NCBI RefSeq assembly: GCF_031880315.1
Contig: NZ_CP134771.1
Span: 3,994,501-4,058,500 of the forward strand
Reading direction: 5' to 3'
DNA length: 64,000 nucleotides
Source of the DNA: Pseudomonas baltica
GTDB lineage: Bacteria > Pseudomonadota > Gammaproteobacteria > Pseudomonadales > Pseudomonadaceae
The translations under genes were made by a program, and so were the position numbers. Positions 40,692-49,329 of this stretch are shown piece after piece; positions within the stretch are counted from its first letter, which is position 1; each line of letters opens with the position of its first letter. Under the pieces are notes generated by a model, which did not search any database, was not told the origin of the DNA, and was given only the letters and a program-made list of their open reading frames with translations.

Positions 40692-43385
40692 TCAGGCCGC
40701 TGGTCCGCGAGGGTAGCGTTTGAGGGCCTGGACGAGCTGGCTGCCGGGGATCGGCCGGTCGAACAGATAGCCCTGGCCGACATCGCAGCGGTGGCGGCGC
40801 AGGAACGCCAGCTGTTCGGCGGTCTCGATACCTTCGGCCACGACCTTGAGCTTGAGGTTGTGGGCCATTGCGATCACCGCCGAGGTGATTTCCATGTCGT
40901 CCTGGTTGGCCGGGATTTCATGGATGAAGCTGCGATCGATCTTGATGATGTCGATCGGGAATTTTTTCAGGTAGCTGAGCGACGAGTAACCGGTCCCGAA
41001 GTCATCCATGGCCAGGGTCAGGCCCAGGCTTTTCAGCTCGGCGAGCTGCAGGCGGGTCTCTTCGGTGGCTTCGAGCAGCAGGCCCTCGGTCAGTTCGAGC
41101 TCCAGCAGGTGCGGGGGCAGGGCCTCTTCTTCAAGGATATGGCGGATCGACGACACCAGGTCGGGATCGGAGAACTGCTTGGGTGACAGGTTGATCGCCA
41201 CCTGCAGGGAGCCGATACCATTGGCGGTCAGTTCCTTGCTCATGCGGCACGCCTGGCGTGCGACCCATTTGCCGATCGGGATGATCAGGCCGGTTTCTTC
41301 CGCCACGCTGATGAATTGATCCGGGCGGATCATGCCGCGTTCCGGATGGTTCCAGCGCAGCAACGCTTCGAGGCCGAGCAGGCGGCCGCTGCGCAGGCAC
41401 AGCTTGGGCTGGTAGAACACCTCGAGCTCGTTCTGGGTAAGGGCGCGGCGCAGGTTGTTCTCGACGAACAGTTTGTAGCTGGCCTCGGCGTTCAGCGCCT
41501 CGGTGAACACTTGCACCTGGTGCTTGCCGTTGGCCTTGGCCTTGTGCAGCGCCAGGCCGGCGTTCTTCATCAGCGTTTGCGGGTCGCGGCCATGCAGCGG
41601 CGCGCAGGCGAAGCCTACCGAGGCAGTGACGTTGATCAATTGATTGTCGACGAACATCGGCTTGTCGAGGGTGCGCAACACCTGCTGGGCGATCAATTGC
41701 CCGGCCTCGGGATCGACATCGTCAAGCAGCACCGCGAATTCGTTACTGGCAAAGCGCGCCAGGCTGCCGCTGCTGCTCAGGCTGTTGCGCAGGCGCCGCG
41801 CCAGGCTGATCAACAATTTGTCGCCGGTCTGGTGGCCGAGGCTGTCGTTGATCCGCTTGAAGTTGTCGATGTCCACCAGCATCAGGCTGACCGGGGCTTC
41901 GCTATTGCGGGCGAAGCGTTCGTCGAGGCTGCGAATGAATGCCGGGCGGTTGCCCAGGTTGGTCAGGTTGTCCGTATACGCCAGGCGTTCGATGCGCTGC
42001 TGGGCGAGCTTGCTTTGGGTGATGTCTTCATAGATGCCGATGTAGTGCGTTAGCTCGCGCTGGTCGTTGTAGACCTTGGAGATCGACAGCTGCCCCCAGT
42101 AGGGTTCGAGGTTTTTGCGGCGGCTCTTGAATTCGCCCTGCCAGCTGTTGCTGCTGACCAGCGCCGAGGGCGCGTCGAACAGCAGTTCGCTGAGGTTTTC
42201 CAGCGCGGGCAGTTCCGCCAGCCGGTGGCCGTGGACTTCATCGGGGCTGTACTGGGTGATGGCGGTGAAGCTGGGGTTGACGTATTCCACCACGCCTTCG
42301 CAATTGACCAGCAAAAACGCATTGGCGCTCTGCTCGACGGCGCGCTGAAACAGGTGCAGGGCGCTGGTGGCCGCGCGGCGATTCTGGTTGTTGATGACTT
42401 GGGCGACCTGGTCGGCCAGCTCGCCGGCGAAGGTGATTTCGTCCGCCTGCCAGGCCCGGGGCTTGCCTCGTTGCTGCAAGCAGAGCACGCCGACCACCTG
42501 GCCATCGACGCGGATACCGGCGTCCAGCACCGCATGGATATCACGGGCGCGCAGCCACTCTGCCATCTCCGACAGGCGCGGATCGGCCACGGCGTCGTGA
42601 GCATCGATAGCGCGGCTGGTATGCAGGGCGTCGAGATAGTTTGGATAGGCGGAGGTGTCGATGGCCGCTTCGGTGTGATGCACCTGCGTGTAGGCATCGT
42701 AGGAGATCAGGGGCTCCAGGCTGTTGCCCTCAAGCATCCACAGGCTGGCAAACTCGACTTCGTAGATCTCGCAGGCACTGCGGGTGATCAGCTCGGCGGC
42801 TTCAAGCAGCGGGTTGTGCGCGGTGTAGCGCTGGCGGGCGAGGCTGAGGATCAGCTCTTGCTGCGCGCGCACGCGATCCAGATGCTGCAATTGCTCAAGC
42901 TGGGCCTGCTGGTTGAGCTCCAAAGCGACCTGCAGCCGGCTGTTCTGGTTTTCCAGTTCCGCAGCCGAACCTTCCAGCAAGGGCTCGCTGATGTCGTCCA
43001 CCGCCAGCAGATAGCCGCGCAACAGTTGGCGATTATGCTGTTTGTAGGGTTCGCCCAGTTCCAGCAATTGCAGGGGGCCTTGAGCGGTGTGCAGGGTATA
43101 GCGGATGAGGTAGTTGGACTGAGTGGCCAGTTGCTGCTGAATGACATCGTGCAGCTCGTAACGCGCCTCGGGCTCCATCAGGCTCGCATACGGCGAGCCG
43201 ATCAACGCGCACAGCTCTGCCGCCGGGATACCGAAGGGACGTTCGCAATTGGGGTCGAGATACAGCAGGGCCCAGCTCGCCTCGTTCAGCCGTTCGAAGC
43301 GCAGCATGCCAAGGCGCGAGGGCACCGGCAGTTGCGTCACGACCTCGGCCACCATTCGGCTGGCGGCATCGGGTTGGCTTTTCAT
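40692..43385 (-). CDS. dipA: GAF-PAS-GGDEF-EAL phosphodiesterase (DipA/Pch orthologue)
   Basis: 897 residues. An N-terminal PAS-like region covers ~25-140, a coiled stretch ~140-185, GAF ~190-330, PAS ~345-455, GGDEF-type ~465-625 and EAL ~640-890. The diguanylate cyclase signature is degenerate (ASNEF, residues 546-550), whereas the EAL motif is intact (EALLRW, 673-678) with DDFGTGYSSLSYLKKFPID and KVVAEGIETAEQ. It should therefore break down c-di-GMP. The location between aceF and msrA matches PAO1 PA5017, which is known for biofilm dispersion. Confidence 0.92.
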   Translation of the reverse strand: MKSQPDAASRMVAEVVTQLPVPSRLGMLRFERLNEASWALLYLDPNCERPFGIPAAELCALIGSPYASLMEPEARYELHDVIQQQLATQSNYLIRYTLHTAQGPLQLLELGEPYKQHNRQLLRGYLLAVDDISEPLLEGSAAELENQNSRLQVALELNQQAQLEQLQHLDRVRAQQELILSLARQRYTAHNPLLEAAELITRSACEIYEVEFASLWMLEGNSLEPLISYDAYTQVHHTEAAIDTSAYPNYLDALHTSRAIDAHDAVADPRLSEMAEWLRARDIHAVLDAGIRVDGQVVGVLCLQQRGKPRAWQADEITFAGELADQVAQVINNQNRRAATSALHLFQRAVEQSANAFLLVNCEGVVEYVNPSFTAITQYSPDEVHGHRLAELPALENLSELLFDAPSALVSSNSWQGEFKSRRKNLEPYWGQLSISKVYNDQRELTHYIGIYEDITQSKLAQQRIERLAYTDNLTNLGNRPAFIRSLDERFARNSEAPVSLMLVDIDNFKRINDSLGHQTGDKLLISLARRLRNSLSSSGSLARFASNEFAVLLDDVDPEAGQLIAQQVLRTLDKPMFVDNQLINVTASVGFACAPLHGRDPQTLMKNAGLALHKAKANGKHQVQVFTEALNAEASYKLFVENNLRRALTQNELEVFYQPKLCLRSGRLLGLEALLRWNHPERGMIRPDQFISVAEETGLIIPIGKWVARQACRMSKELTANGIGSLQVAINLSPKQFSDPDLVSSIRHILEEEALPPHLLELELTEGLLLEATEETRLQLAELKSLGLTLAMDDFGTGYSSLSYLKKFPIDIIKIDRSFIHEIPANQDDMEITSAVIAMAHNLKLKVVAEGIETAEQLAFLRRHRCDVGQGYLFDRPIPGSQLVQALKRYPRGPAA

Positions 43386-43708
43386 GGAGAGCTCACTTCA
43401 AGAGTTCAATCGCACGCGACCGGCAGGCCCGTGTTCTGGTGCGTCCAACAAGATTGCATGATGCGGCTCAGGCTGACAGGGGACGCAATGGCTCTGTGCC
43501 TTCATCCTATCGGCAGTAAAGCATTTTTCTTCAGCGGGGACTGTTTAAAAAACGATAAGAGGTTGGATATTTTCGTATGTGAACGGTTTCATCTGCGTCG
43601 AAGATCAGTTTCCTGGCTTGCACGCTCGGTGCTCTGGGGCGGTGGCGGGGGCGTGCGATGCGCCAGGGCTGCGGCGGTTAGGCTGGTCGGGGGGATGGGA
43701 TCGGGGTG
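43386..43708. other. dipA upstream region
   Basis: 323 bases before the first palindrome. It holds the dipA promoter area with an AT-rich patch (TTTAAAAAACGATAAGAGGT, ~43546-43565). Its distal half is GC-rich and may be part of the palindromic element. No gene was seen. Confidence 0.4.
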
Positions 43709-43934
43709 GTTCTGCTTTCGAGCCGGCCTTGGGGTCGCGGCCCCCGCCATTGGCCCTTCGCTTTGGCTCAGGGTGCCCGCGCTTCGACGCACTGGCGAGG
43801 GGCACGCCCCGATGGGCCTTCCGTGGCCCAACGGGGCTTAGCCGGCATCCATGCCGGCTATCCCCTCGCCAGTGCGTCGAAGCGCGGCCTGCTGGAAGGG
43901 GGCCGCGACCCCAAGGCCGGCTCGAAAGCAGAAC
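43709..43934. repeat. Long palindromic element 1 between dipA and aceF
   Basis: Outer arms 43709-43745 and 43898-43934 are 37-base exact complements (TTCTGCTTTCGAGCCGGCCT at the base). Inner arms 43778-43802 and 43862-43886 are 25-base exact complements. A further 20-base palindrome lies at 43840-43859. The asymmetric left loop contains the core CATTGGCCCTTCGCTTTGGC (from 43748) that recurs inverted in element 2. Confidence 0.85.
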
Positions 43935-43984
43935 AGTGATATTTGTGGTGTCTGCTCTTTCATGACATCGCTCAAATTTCGGCT

Positions 43985-44200
43985 GGTCCTTTGCTGCGGG
44001 CCTGTGCGGCCGCCCCTCCAGCAGGCCGCGTGGAGGCGCCTGAAGAGAGGCGATCCCGGCAGGATGCCGGGTCAGGCGCGTTGGGCCAGGGATGGCCCAT
44101 TGCGCCGTGCCCTCTCTTCAGGTGCCGGAGCGCGGGTACCCTGAGCCTAGGCGAAGGGCCAATGGGCAGGGCGAGCCGCACAGGCCCGCAGCAAAGGACC
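43985..44200. repeat. Long palindromic element 2 between dipA and aceF
   Basis: Outer arms 43985-44010 and 44175-44200 are 26-base exact complements. Inner arms 44035-44050 and 44111-44126 pair with one mismatch. The core at 44128-44166 is the reverse complement of the core of element 1 (about 36 of 39 bases), so the two are members of one family placed in opposite orientation. Confidence 0.85.
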
Positions 44201-44232
44201 GCACCCCAATCTCCAACCCAACCCAAAAAAGC

Positions 44233-44261
44233 AAAAAAAAGCCCCGCCACAAAGGACGGGG
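44233..44261 (-). terminator. aceF: Rho-independent terminator after aceF
   Basis: On the minus strand, CCCCGTCC / GGCGGGG-type pairing around TTTGT is followed by eight T residues and a second T run. It is 68 bases after the aceF stop. Confidence 0.85.
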
Positions 44262-44328
44262 TTGAGGCTCCGAGCGTGGCAGCTCGAAAATCGATCGCCC
44301 CCGATTGGCAGGGGCGATGTGCAGCGAG

Positions 44329-46290
44329 TTACAGCAGGATCGTACGAATATCACCCAGCAGATCGCTCAGGCGCTTGGTGAATCGCGCTGCGGCGGCGCC
44401 GTTGATCACACGGTGATCGTAGGACAGCGACAAAGGCAGCATCAGCTTCGGCTGGAAGGCTTTACCGTCCCAGACCGGCTGGATGGTGGCCTTGGACACG
44501 CCGAGGATCGCCACTTCAGGTGCGTTGACGATCGGCGTGAAGCCGGTGCCGCCAATGTGCCCGAGGCTGGAGATGGTGAAGCAGGCGCCTTGCATGTCGT
44601 CCGAAGAGAGCTTTTTGGTCCGCGCTTTTTCAGCCAGGGCCGCCGCTTCGCCAGCCAGTTGCAGAAGGCTCTTCTGATCGACGTTCTTGATCACGGGTAC
44701 CAGCAGGCCATCCGGGGTGTCTACGGCGAAACCGACGTTGACGTATTTCTTGCGGATGATCGCTTTGCCGCTCGGTGCCAGCGAACTGTTGAAGTCCGGC
44801 AGCTCCTTGAGCAGGTGGGCGCAAGCCTTGAGCAGCAGCGGCAGCACGGTCAGCTTGACGCCAGCCTTTTCGGCTACCGCTTTTTGCGCGACGCGGAAGG
44901 CTTCGAGCTCGGTGATGTCAGCCTGGTCGAACTGCGTCACGTGCGGCACGTTGAGCCAGCTGCGGTGCAGGTTGGCGGCGCCGACCTGCATCAGGCGGGT
45001 CATTGGCACTTCTTCGATTTCGCCAAAACGGCTGAAGTCGACGGTCGGAATCGGCGGGATGCCGGCGCCACCGGTAGCGCCAGCAGCTGCAGCGGCCGGC
45101 GCTTCCTTGGCCTTCTGCATCATTGTCTTGACGTACGCCTGCACGTCTTCCTTGAGGATGCGACCGTGTGGGCCGGAGGCACCGACGGCGCTCAGCTCGA
45201 CGCCGAACTCGCGCGCCAGCTGGCGTACGGCTGGGCCGGCGTGAACCTTGGCTCCCGACGCAGCAGCCGGGGCCGCCGCAGGTGCAGCAGGTGCAGCAGC
45301 AGGCTTGGCGGTTTCAGCGGCAGGCGCGGCGGCAGCCGGTGCAGCGGCTTGCGCCGGAGCGGCAGCCGGCGCAGCACCGGCCACTTTCAGCTTGAGAATC
45401 AGGTCGCCGGTACCGACTTCGTCGTCCAGCTTGACGCTGATGCTTTCGACCACGCCGGCAGCAGGGGATGGAATCTCCATGCTGGCCTTGTCCGATTCCA
45501 GAGTGATCAGCGATTGATCAACCTCGACGCTGTCGCCGACCTTGATCGATAGCTCGATGATCTTGGCTTTGCCTGACGAACCGATATCCGGGACATGGAT
45601 GTCCTGGACGCTGGCAGCAGCAGGGGCAGCGGCCTGAGCAGGCGCGGCGGCAGGCGCTGGAGCAGCTGCGGCAGGTGCTTCAGCCTTGGCAGGCGCAGCA
45701 GCCGGTGCAGCACCGGCCACTTTCAATACCAGGATCAGGTCGCCAGTGCCGACTTCGTCGCTGAGCTTGACGCTGATGCTCTCGACCACACCGGCAGCAG
45801 GGGATGGAATCTCCATGCTGGCCTTGTCTGACTCGAGGGTGATCAAGGATTGATCAGCTTCGACGGTATCGCCGACCTTGACCGAAATCTCGATGATCTG
45901 TGCCTTGCCCGACGAACCGATGTCCGGCACGTGGATGTCCTGGCTCGATGCCGCGGCAGCCGGCGCCGGAGCGCTAGCGGCAGGGGCGGGCGCAGCGGCA
46001 GGCGCTTCGGCCTTGGCAGCGGGTGCAGGGGCGGCGGCCGCAGGGGCTTGCGCAGCGCCTTCGACTTCCAGCTCCAGGACTTCGTCGCCTTCTTTCAGGC
46101 GATCGCCCAGCTTGACCTTGAGGCTCTTGACGACGCCGGCCTTGGGGGCCGGAATCTCCATGCTGGCCTTGTCCGACTCGAGGGTCAGCAGGCTCTGGTC
46201 GGCTTCGATGCGATCACCGACCTTGACCAGCAGTTCGATGACTTCACCTTCACCGCTGCCGATGTCGGGTACGCGAATGACTTCACTCAC
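44329..46290 (-). CDS. aceF: Pyruvate dehydrogenase E2, dihydrolipoamide acetyltransferase
   Basis: 653 residues from a GTG at 46290, with GAGGAG eight bases upstream. Three lipoyl domains (about 1-75, 118-190, 233-308) each carry the lipoyl-lysine motif ESDKASMEIP. They are joined by Ala/Pro linkers, followed by the peripheral subunit-binding domain (GPAVRQLAREFGVELSAVGA, ~350) and the catalytic domain with DHRVINGAAAARF near the end. It transfers acetyl groups to CoA. The linkers are a run of Ala-Pro codons that explain the repeated DNA at 45300-46070. The gene follows aceE after 11 bases. Confidence 0.97.
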   Translation of the reverse strand: MSEVIRVPDIGSGEGEVIELLVKVGDRIEADQSLLTLESDKASMEIPAPKAGVVKSLKVKLGDRLKEGDEVLELEVEGAAQAPAAAAPAPAAKAEAPAAAPAPAASAPAPAAAASSQDIHVPDIGSSGKAQIIEISVKVGDTVEADQSLITLESDKASMEIPSPAAGVVESISVKLSDEVGTGDLILVLKVAGAAPAAAPAKAEAPAAAAPAPAAAPAQAAAPAAASVQDIHVPDIGSSGKAKIIELSIKVGDSVEVDQSLITLESDKASMEIPSPAAGVVESISVKLDDEVGTGDLILKLKVAGAAPAAAPAQAAAPAAAAPAAETAKPAAAPAAPAAAPAAASGAKVHAGPAVRQLAREFGVELSAVGASGPHGRILKEDVQAYVKTMMQKAKEAPAAAAAGATGGAGIPPIPTVDFSRFGEIEEVPMTRLMQVGAANLHRSWLNVPHVTQFDQADITELEAFRVAQKAVAEKAGVKLTVLPLLLKACAHLLKELPDFNSSLAPSGKAIIRKKYVNVGFAVDTPDGLLVPVIKNVDQKSLLQLAGEAAALAEKARTKKLSSDDMQGACFTISSLGHIGGTGFTPIVNAPEVAILGVSKATIQPVWDGKAFQPKLMLPLSLSYDHRVINGAAAARFTKRLSDLLGDIRTILL

Positions 46291-46301
46291 GGTGTTTCTC
46301 C

Positions 46302-48947
46302 TCAGCAGTCCAGTGGGTTGCGTTTTTCAGGGTCGATACCGAATTTGACGATGGCCTCGGCCACCACCTTCGGTTCGATTTCACCCCGATCAGCCAAGGC
46401 TTCCAGCGCGGCCAGCACGACGAAGTGGCGGTCGACTTCGAAGAAGTGACGCAGCTTCTTGCGGCTGTCGCTACGGCCGAAGCCGTCGGTGCCCAGAACC
46501 TTGAATTCCTTGGAAGGAACCCACTGACGGATCTGCTCGGCGAACAGCTTCATGTAGTCGGTAGAGGCCACGACGGGACCCTTGCGACCGGTGAGGCACT
46601 GTTCGACGTAAGTCTGCGCTGGCTTCTGGCCAGGGTGCAGGCGGTTGCTGCGCTCCACGGCAAGGCCGTCACGACGCAGTTCGTTGAAGCTGGTGACGCT
46701 CCACACATCGGCGCCGACGTTGAACTGCTCGCGCAGGATCTTCGCCGCTTCACGCACTTCGCGCAGGATGGTGCCGGAGCCCAGCAGCTGCACGTGGTGG
46801 GCCGCTTCCTTGGTGTCTTCTTCGAGCAGGTACATGCCCTTGATGATGCCTTCCTCGACACCGGCCGGCATGGCGGGCTGCTGGTAGGACTCGTTCATCA
46901 CGGTGATGTAGTAGAAAACGTCCTGTTGCTCTTCGGTCATCTTCTTCATGCCGTCCTGGATGATCACCGCCAGCTCGTAGCCGTAGGTTGGATCGAAGGT
47001 GCGGCAGTTCGGGATGGTGCCCGCCAGGATGTGGCTGTGGCCGTCTTCGTGTTGCAGGCCTTCACCGTTGAGCGTGGTGCGCCCGGCGGTGCCGCCGATC
47101 AGGAAGCCGCGGGTGCGGCTGTCGCCGGCAGCCCAGGCCAGGTCGCCGATACGCTGGAAGCCGAACATCGAATAGAAGATGTAGAACGGCAGCATCGGCT
47201 GGTTGTGGCTCGAGTACGAAGTACCGGCAGCGATGAACGAGCTCATGGCGCCCGCTTCGTTGATGCCTTCTTCGAGGATCTGGCCCTTTTTGTCTTCCTT
47301 GTAGAACATCACCTGATCTTTATCGACGGGCTCGTAGAGCTGGCCGACCGAGGAGTAGATGCCCAACTGGCGGAACATGCCTTCCATGCCGAAGGTACGG
47401 GCTTCGTCCGGGATGATCGGGACGATGCGCGGGCCGATTTCCTTGTCCTTGACCAGCTGGGCGAGGATCCGCACGAAGGCCATGGTGGTGGAAATCTCAC
47501 GGTCGCCCGAGCCATCCAGGATCGACTTGAGGGTATCGAGCGGCGGGGTCGGAATATTGAAGCTCTGCGCGCGGCGCTGTGGCACGAAACCGCCCAGTGC
47601 GGCGCGGCGCTCGCTCAGGTAGCGGGCCTCGGCACTGCCTTCTTCAGGTTTGAAGAATGGCAGGTCGGCCAGTTGTTCGTCCTTGACCGGGATGTCGAAA
47701 CGGTCGCGGAACAACTTCAAGCTGTCGACATCGACCTTCTTGGTGTTGTGCGCGGTGTTTTTCGCTTCGCCGGCACCGGTGCCATAACCTTTGATGGTCT
47801 TGGCCAGGATGACGGTGGGTTGTTCTTTGTGGTTGACCGCTTCGTGGTAAGCCGCATAGACCTTGTACGGGTCGTGGCCGCCACGGTTGAGTTTCCAGAT
47901 CTCGTCGTCGGACAGATCAGCAACCATCGCCTTGAGTTCTGGCGAGTTGAAGAAGTGTTCACGCACGAACGCGCCGTCTTTGGCTTTGTAGTTCTGGTAC
48001 TCGCCGTCGATGACTTCGTCCATGCGACGTTGCAGGATGCCGTCGACGTCCTTGGCCAGCAGCGGGTCCCAGAAGCGGCCCCAGATGACTTTGGTCACGT
48101 TCCAGTGAGCGCCGCGGAACACGCCTTCGAGTTCCTGGATGATCTTGCCGTTGCCGCGAACCGGGCCGTCGAGGCGCTGCAGGTTGCAGTTGATGACGAA
48201 AATCAGGTTGTCGAGCTTCTCGCGGCCGGCCAGGGAGATGGCGCCCAGGGATTCCGGCTCGTCACACTCGCCGTCACCCAGGAAGCACCAGACCTTCTGC
48301 TTGCCCTCAGGGATGAAGCCGCGGGCCTCAAGGTATTTCATGAAGCGTGCCTGGTAGATCGCCTGGATCGGCCCCAGACCCATGGACACGGTCGGGAACT
48401 GCCAGAAATCAGGCATCAGCCAAGGATGCGGATAGGACGACAGGCCCTGACCGTCGACTTCCTGGCGGAAGTTGTTCATTTGCTCTTCGGTGATCCGGCC
48501 TTCCATGAACGCGCGGGCGTAGACGCCTGGCGAGGTGTGGCCCTGGTAGTAGATCAAGTCGCCGCCGTGCTCTTCGGTCGGCGCCTGGAAGAAGTAGTTG
48601 AAGCCAATGTCGTACAAGGTTGCGCTGGAAGCGAAGCTCGAGATGTGACCGCCCAGGTCAGAATCTTTCAGGTTCGTGCGCATAACCATGGCCATCGCGT
48701 TCCAGCGCACCAACGAGCGAATGCGGCGTTCCATGAACAGGTCGCCAGGCATGCGTGCTTCGTGGGTAACGGGGATCGTGTTGCGATACGGCGTGGTGAT
48801 GGCATAGGGGAGTTGGGAACCACTGCGGGTTGCCAGTTCGCCCATGCGGGTCATCAGGTAGTGAGCGCGGTCTTCGCCTTCTTTGTCGAGAACCGACTCC
48901 AGGGCGTCCAGCCATTCCTGGGTTTCGACGGGATCGAGGTCTTGCAT
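46302..48947 (-). CDS. aceE: Pyruvate dehydrogenase E1, homodimeric type
   Basis: 881 residues, standard for this form. The thiamine diphosphate motif starts GDGECDEPESLGAIS and ends at VINCNLQRLDGPVRG (about 230-270). It decarboxylates pyruvate and acetylates the lipoyl arms of AceF. GGAG lies six bases before the ATG. Upstream is the divergent glnE, with a 15-base palindrome that may be a GntR-family operator. Confidence 0.97.
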   Translation of the reverse strand: MQDLDPVETQEWLDALESVLDKEGEDRAHYLMTRMGELATRSGSQLPYAITTPYRNTIPVTHEARMPGDLFMERRIRSLVRWNAMAMVMRTNLKDSDLGGHISSFASSATLYDIGFNYFFQAPTEEHGGDLIYYQGHTSPGVYARAFMEGRITEEQMNNFRQEVDGQGLSSYPHPWLMPDFWQFPTVSMGLGPIQAIYQARFMKYLEARGFIPEGKQKVWCFLGDGECDEPESLGAISLAGREKLDNLIFVINCNLQRLDGPVRGNGKIIQELEGVFRGAHWNVTKVIWGRFWDPLLAKDVDGILQRRMDEVIDGEYQNYKAKDGAFVREHFFNSPELKAMVADLSDDEIWKLNRGGHDPYKVYAAYHEAVNHKEQPTVILAKTIKGYGTGAGEAKNTAHNTKKVDVDSLKLFRDRFDIPVKDEQLADLPFFKPEEGSAEARYLSERRAALGGFVPQRRAQSFNIPTPPLDTLKSILDGSGDREISTTMAFVRILAQLVKDKEIGPRIVPIIPDEARTFGMEGMFRQLGIYSSVGQLYEPVDKDQVMFYKEDKKGQILEEGINEAGAMSSFIAAGTSYSSHNQPMLPFYIFYSMFGFQRIGDLAWAAGDSRTRGFLIGGTAGRTTLNGEGLQHEDGHSHILAGTIPNCRTFDPTYGYELAVIIQDGMKKMTEEQQDVFYYITVMNESYQQPAMPAGVEEGIIKGMYLLEEDTKEAAHHVQLLGSGTILREVREAAKILREQFNVGADVWSVTSFNELRRDGLAVERSNRLHPGQKPAQTYVEQCLTGRKGPVVASTDYMKLFAEQIRQWVPSKEFKVLGTDGFGRSDSRKKLRHFFEVDRHFVVLAALEALADRGEIEPKVVAEAIVKFGIDPEKRNPLDC

Positions 48948-49329
48948 GGCTTGCTCCAGGGCGGAAAGGCTTCCAGAATCGAAGCCTGAGTTTGCGACGG
49001 CCTTGTGGGCAGACGATATTGAATTCTTGGATGGCCGGTAGGGTTGGCCGGCGGCGTGTAGTTTTACTACAAATTGATCTTCATTTCATGCTTTCGAGAT
49101 GAAGGTGCGGTAGCGGAACTACGGTGCGGCGACTTGTCGCCCCCTGCCGGGTTGTGAGAATAATCGATACGGCGACCAAAACATAAGCAATCAAGGGGCT
49201 GCGTTTGATGAAATCTGCCAAAAATAGCCAGGTTTCAGCTATTTGCAACTTTTGTTCGACAGTCTGGCCATCGCCCTCCGCTCAACTTGCCTCTCTTTCT
49301 GCCACCGCTACGACGATCTAGGATAGACC
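48948..49329. other. aceE-glnE divergent intergenic region
   Basis: 382 bases. It contains the 15-base palindrome at 49057-49071, AT-rich stretches on both sides, and a GGATAGACC ribosome site before glnE. No gene was seen. Confidence 0.5.
49057..49071. promoter_or_regulatory. aceE: Perfect palindrome upstream of aceE, GntR/FadR-type candidate operator
   Basis: TGTAGT-TTT-ACTACA. The GT...AC frame fits the FadR subfamily of GntR operators (PdhR, LldR and relatives), a family that controls aceEF in enterobacteria. It is 110 bases upstream of the aceE start. Confidence 0.5.

Noticed and set aside
43579..43965. Open frames through the palindromes that could be small proteins
   Set aside because: The frames exist on both strands and follow the arms of the inverted repeats; no ribosome site or conserved motif.
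43709..44200. Palindromes considered as an insertion sequence or CRISPR array
   Set aside because: No transposase, no terminal target duplication seen, no regular spacer pattern.
45300..46070. Repeated Ala/Pro-rich DNA suggesting a tandem repeat array
   Set aside because: Explained by the three lipoyl domains and their Ala-Pro linkers in aceF.
46425..48989. 854-codon open frame antisense to aceE
   Set aside because: Mirror of a strongly conserved gene; the translation shows no recognisable domain.
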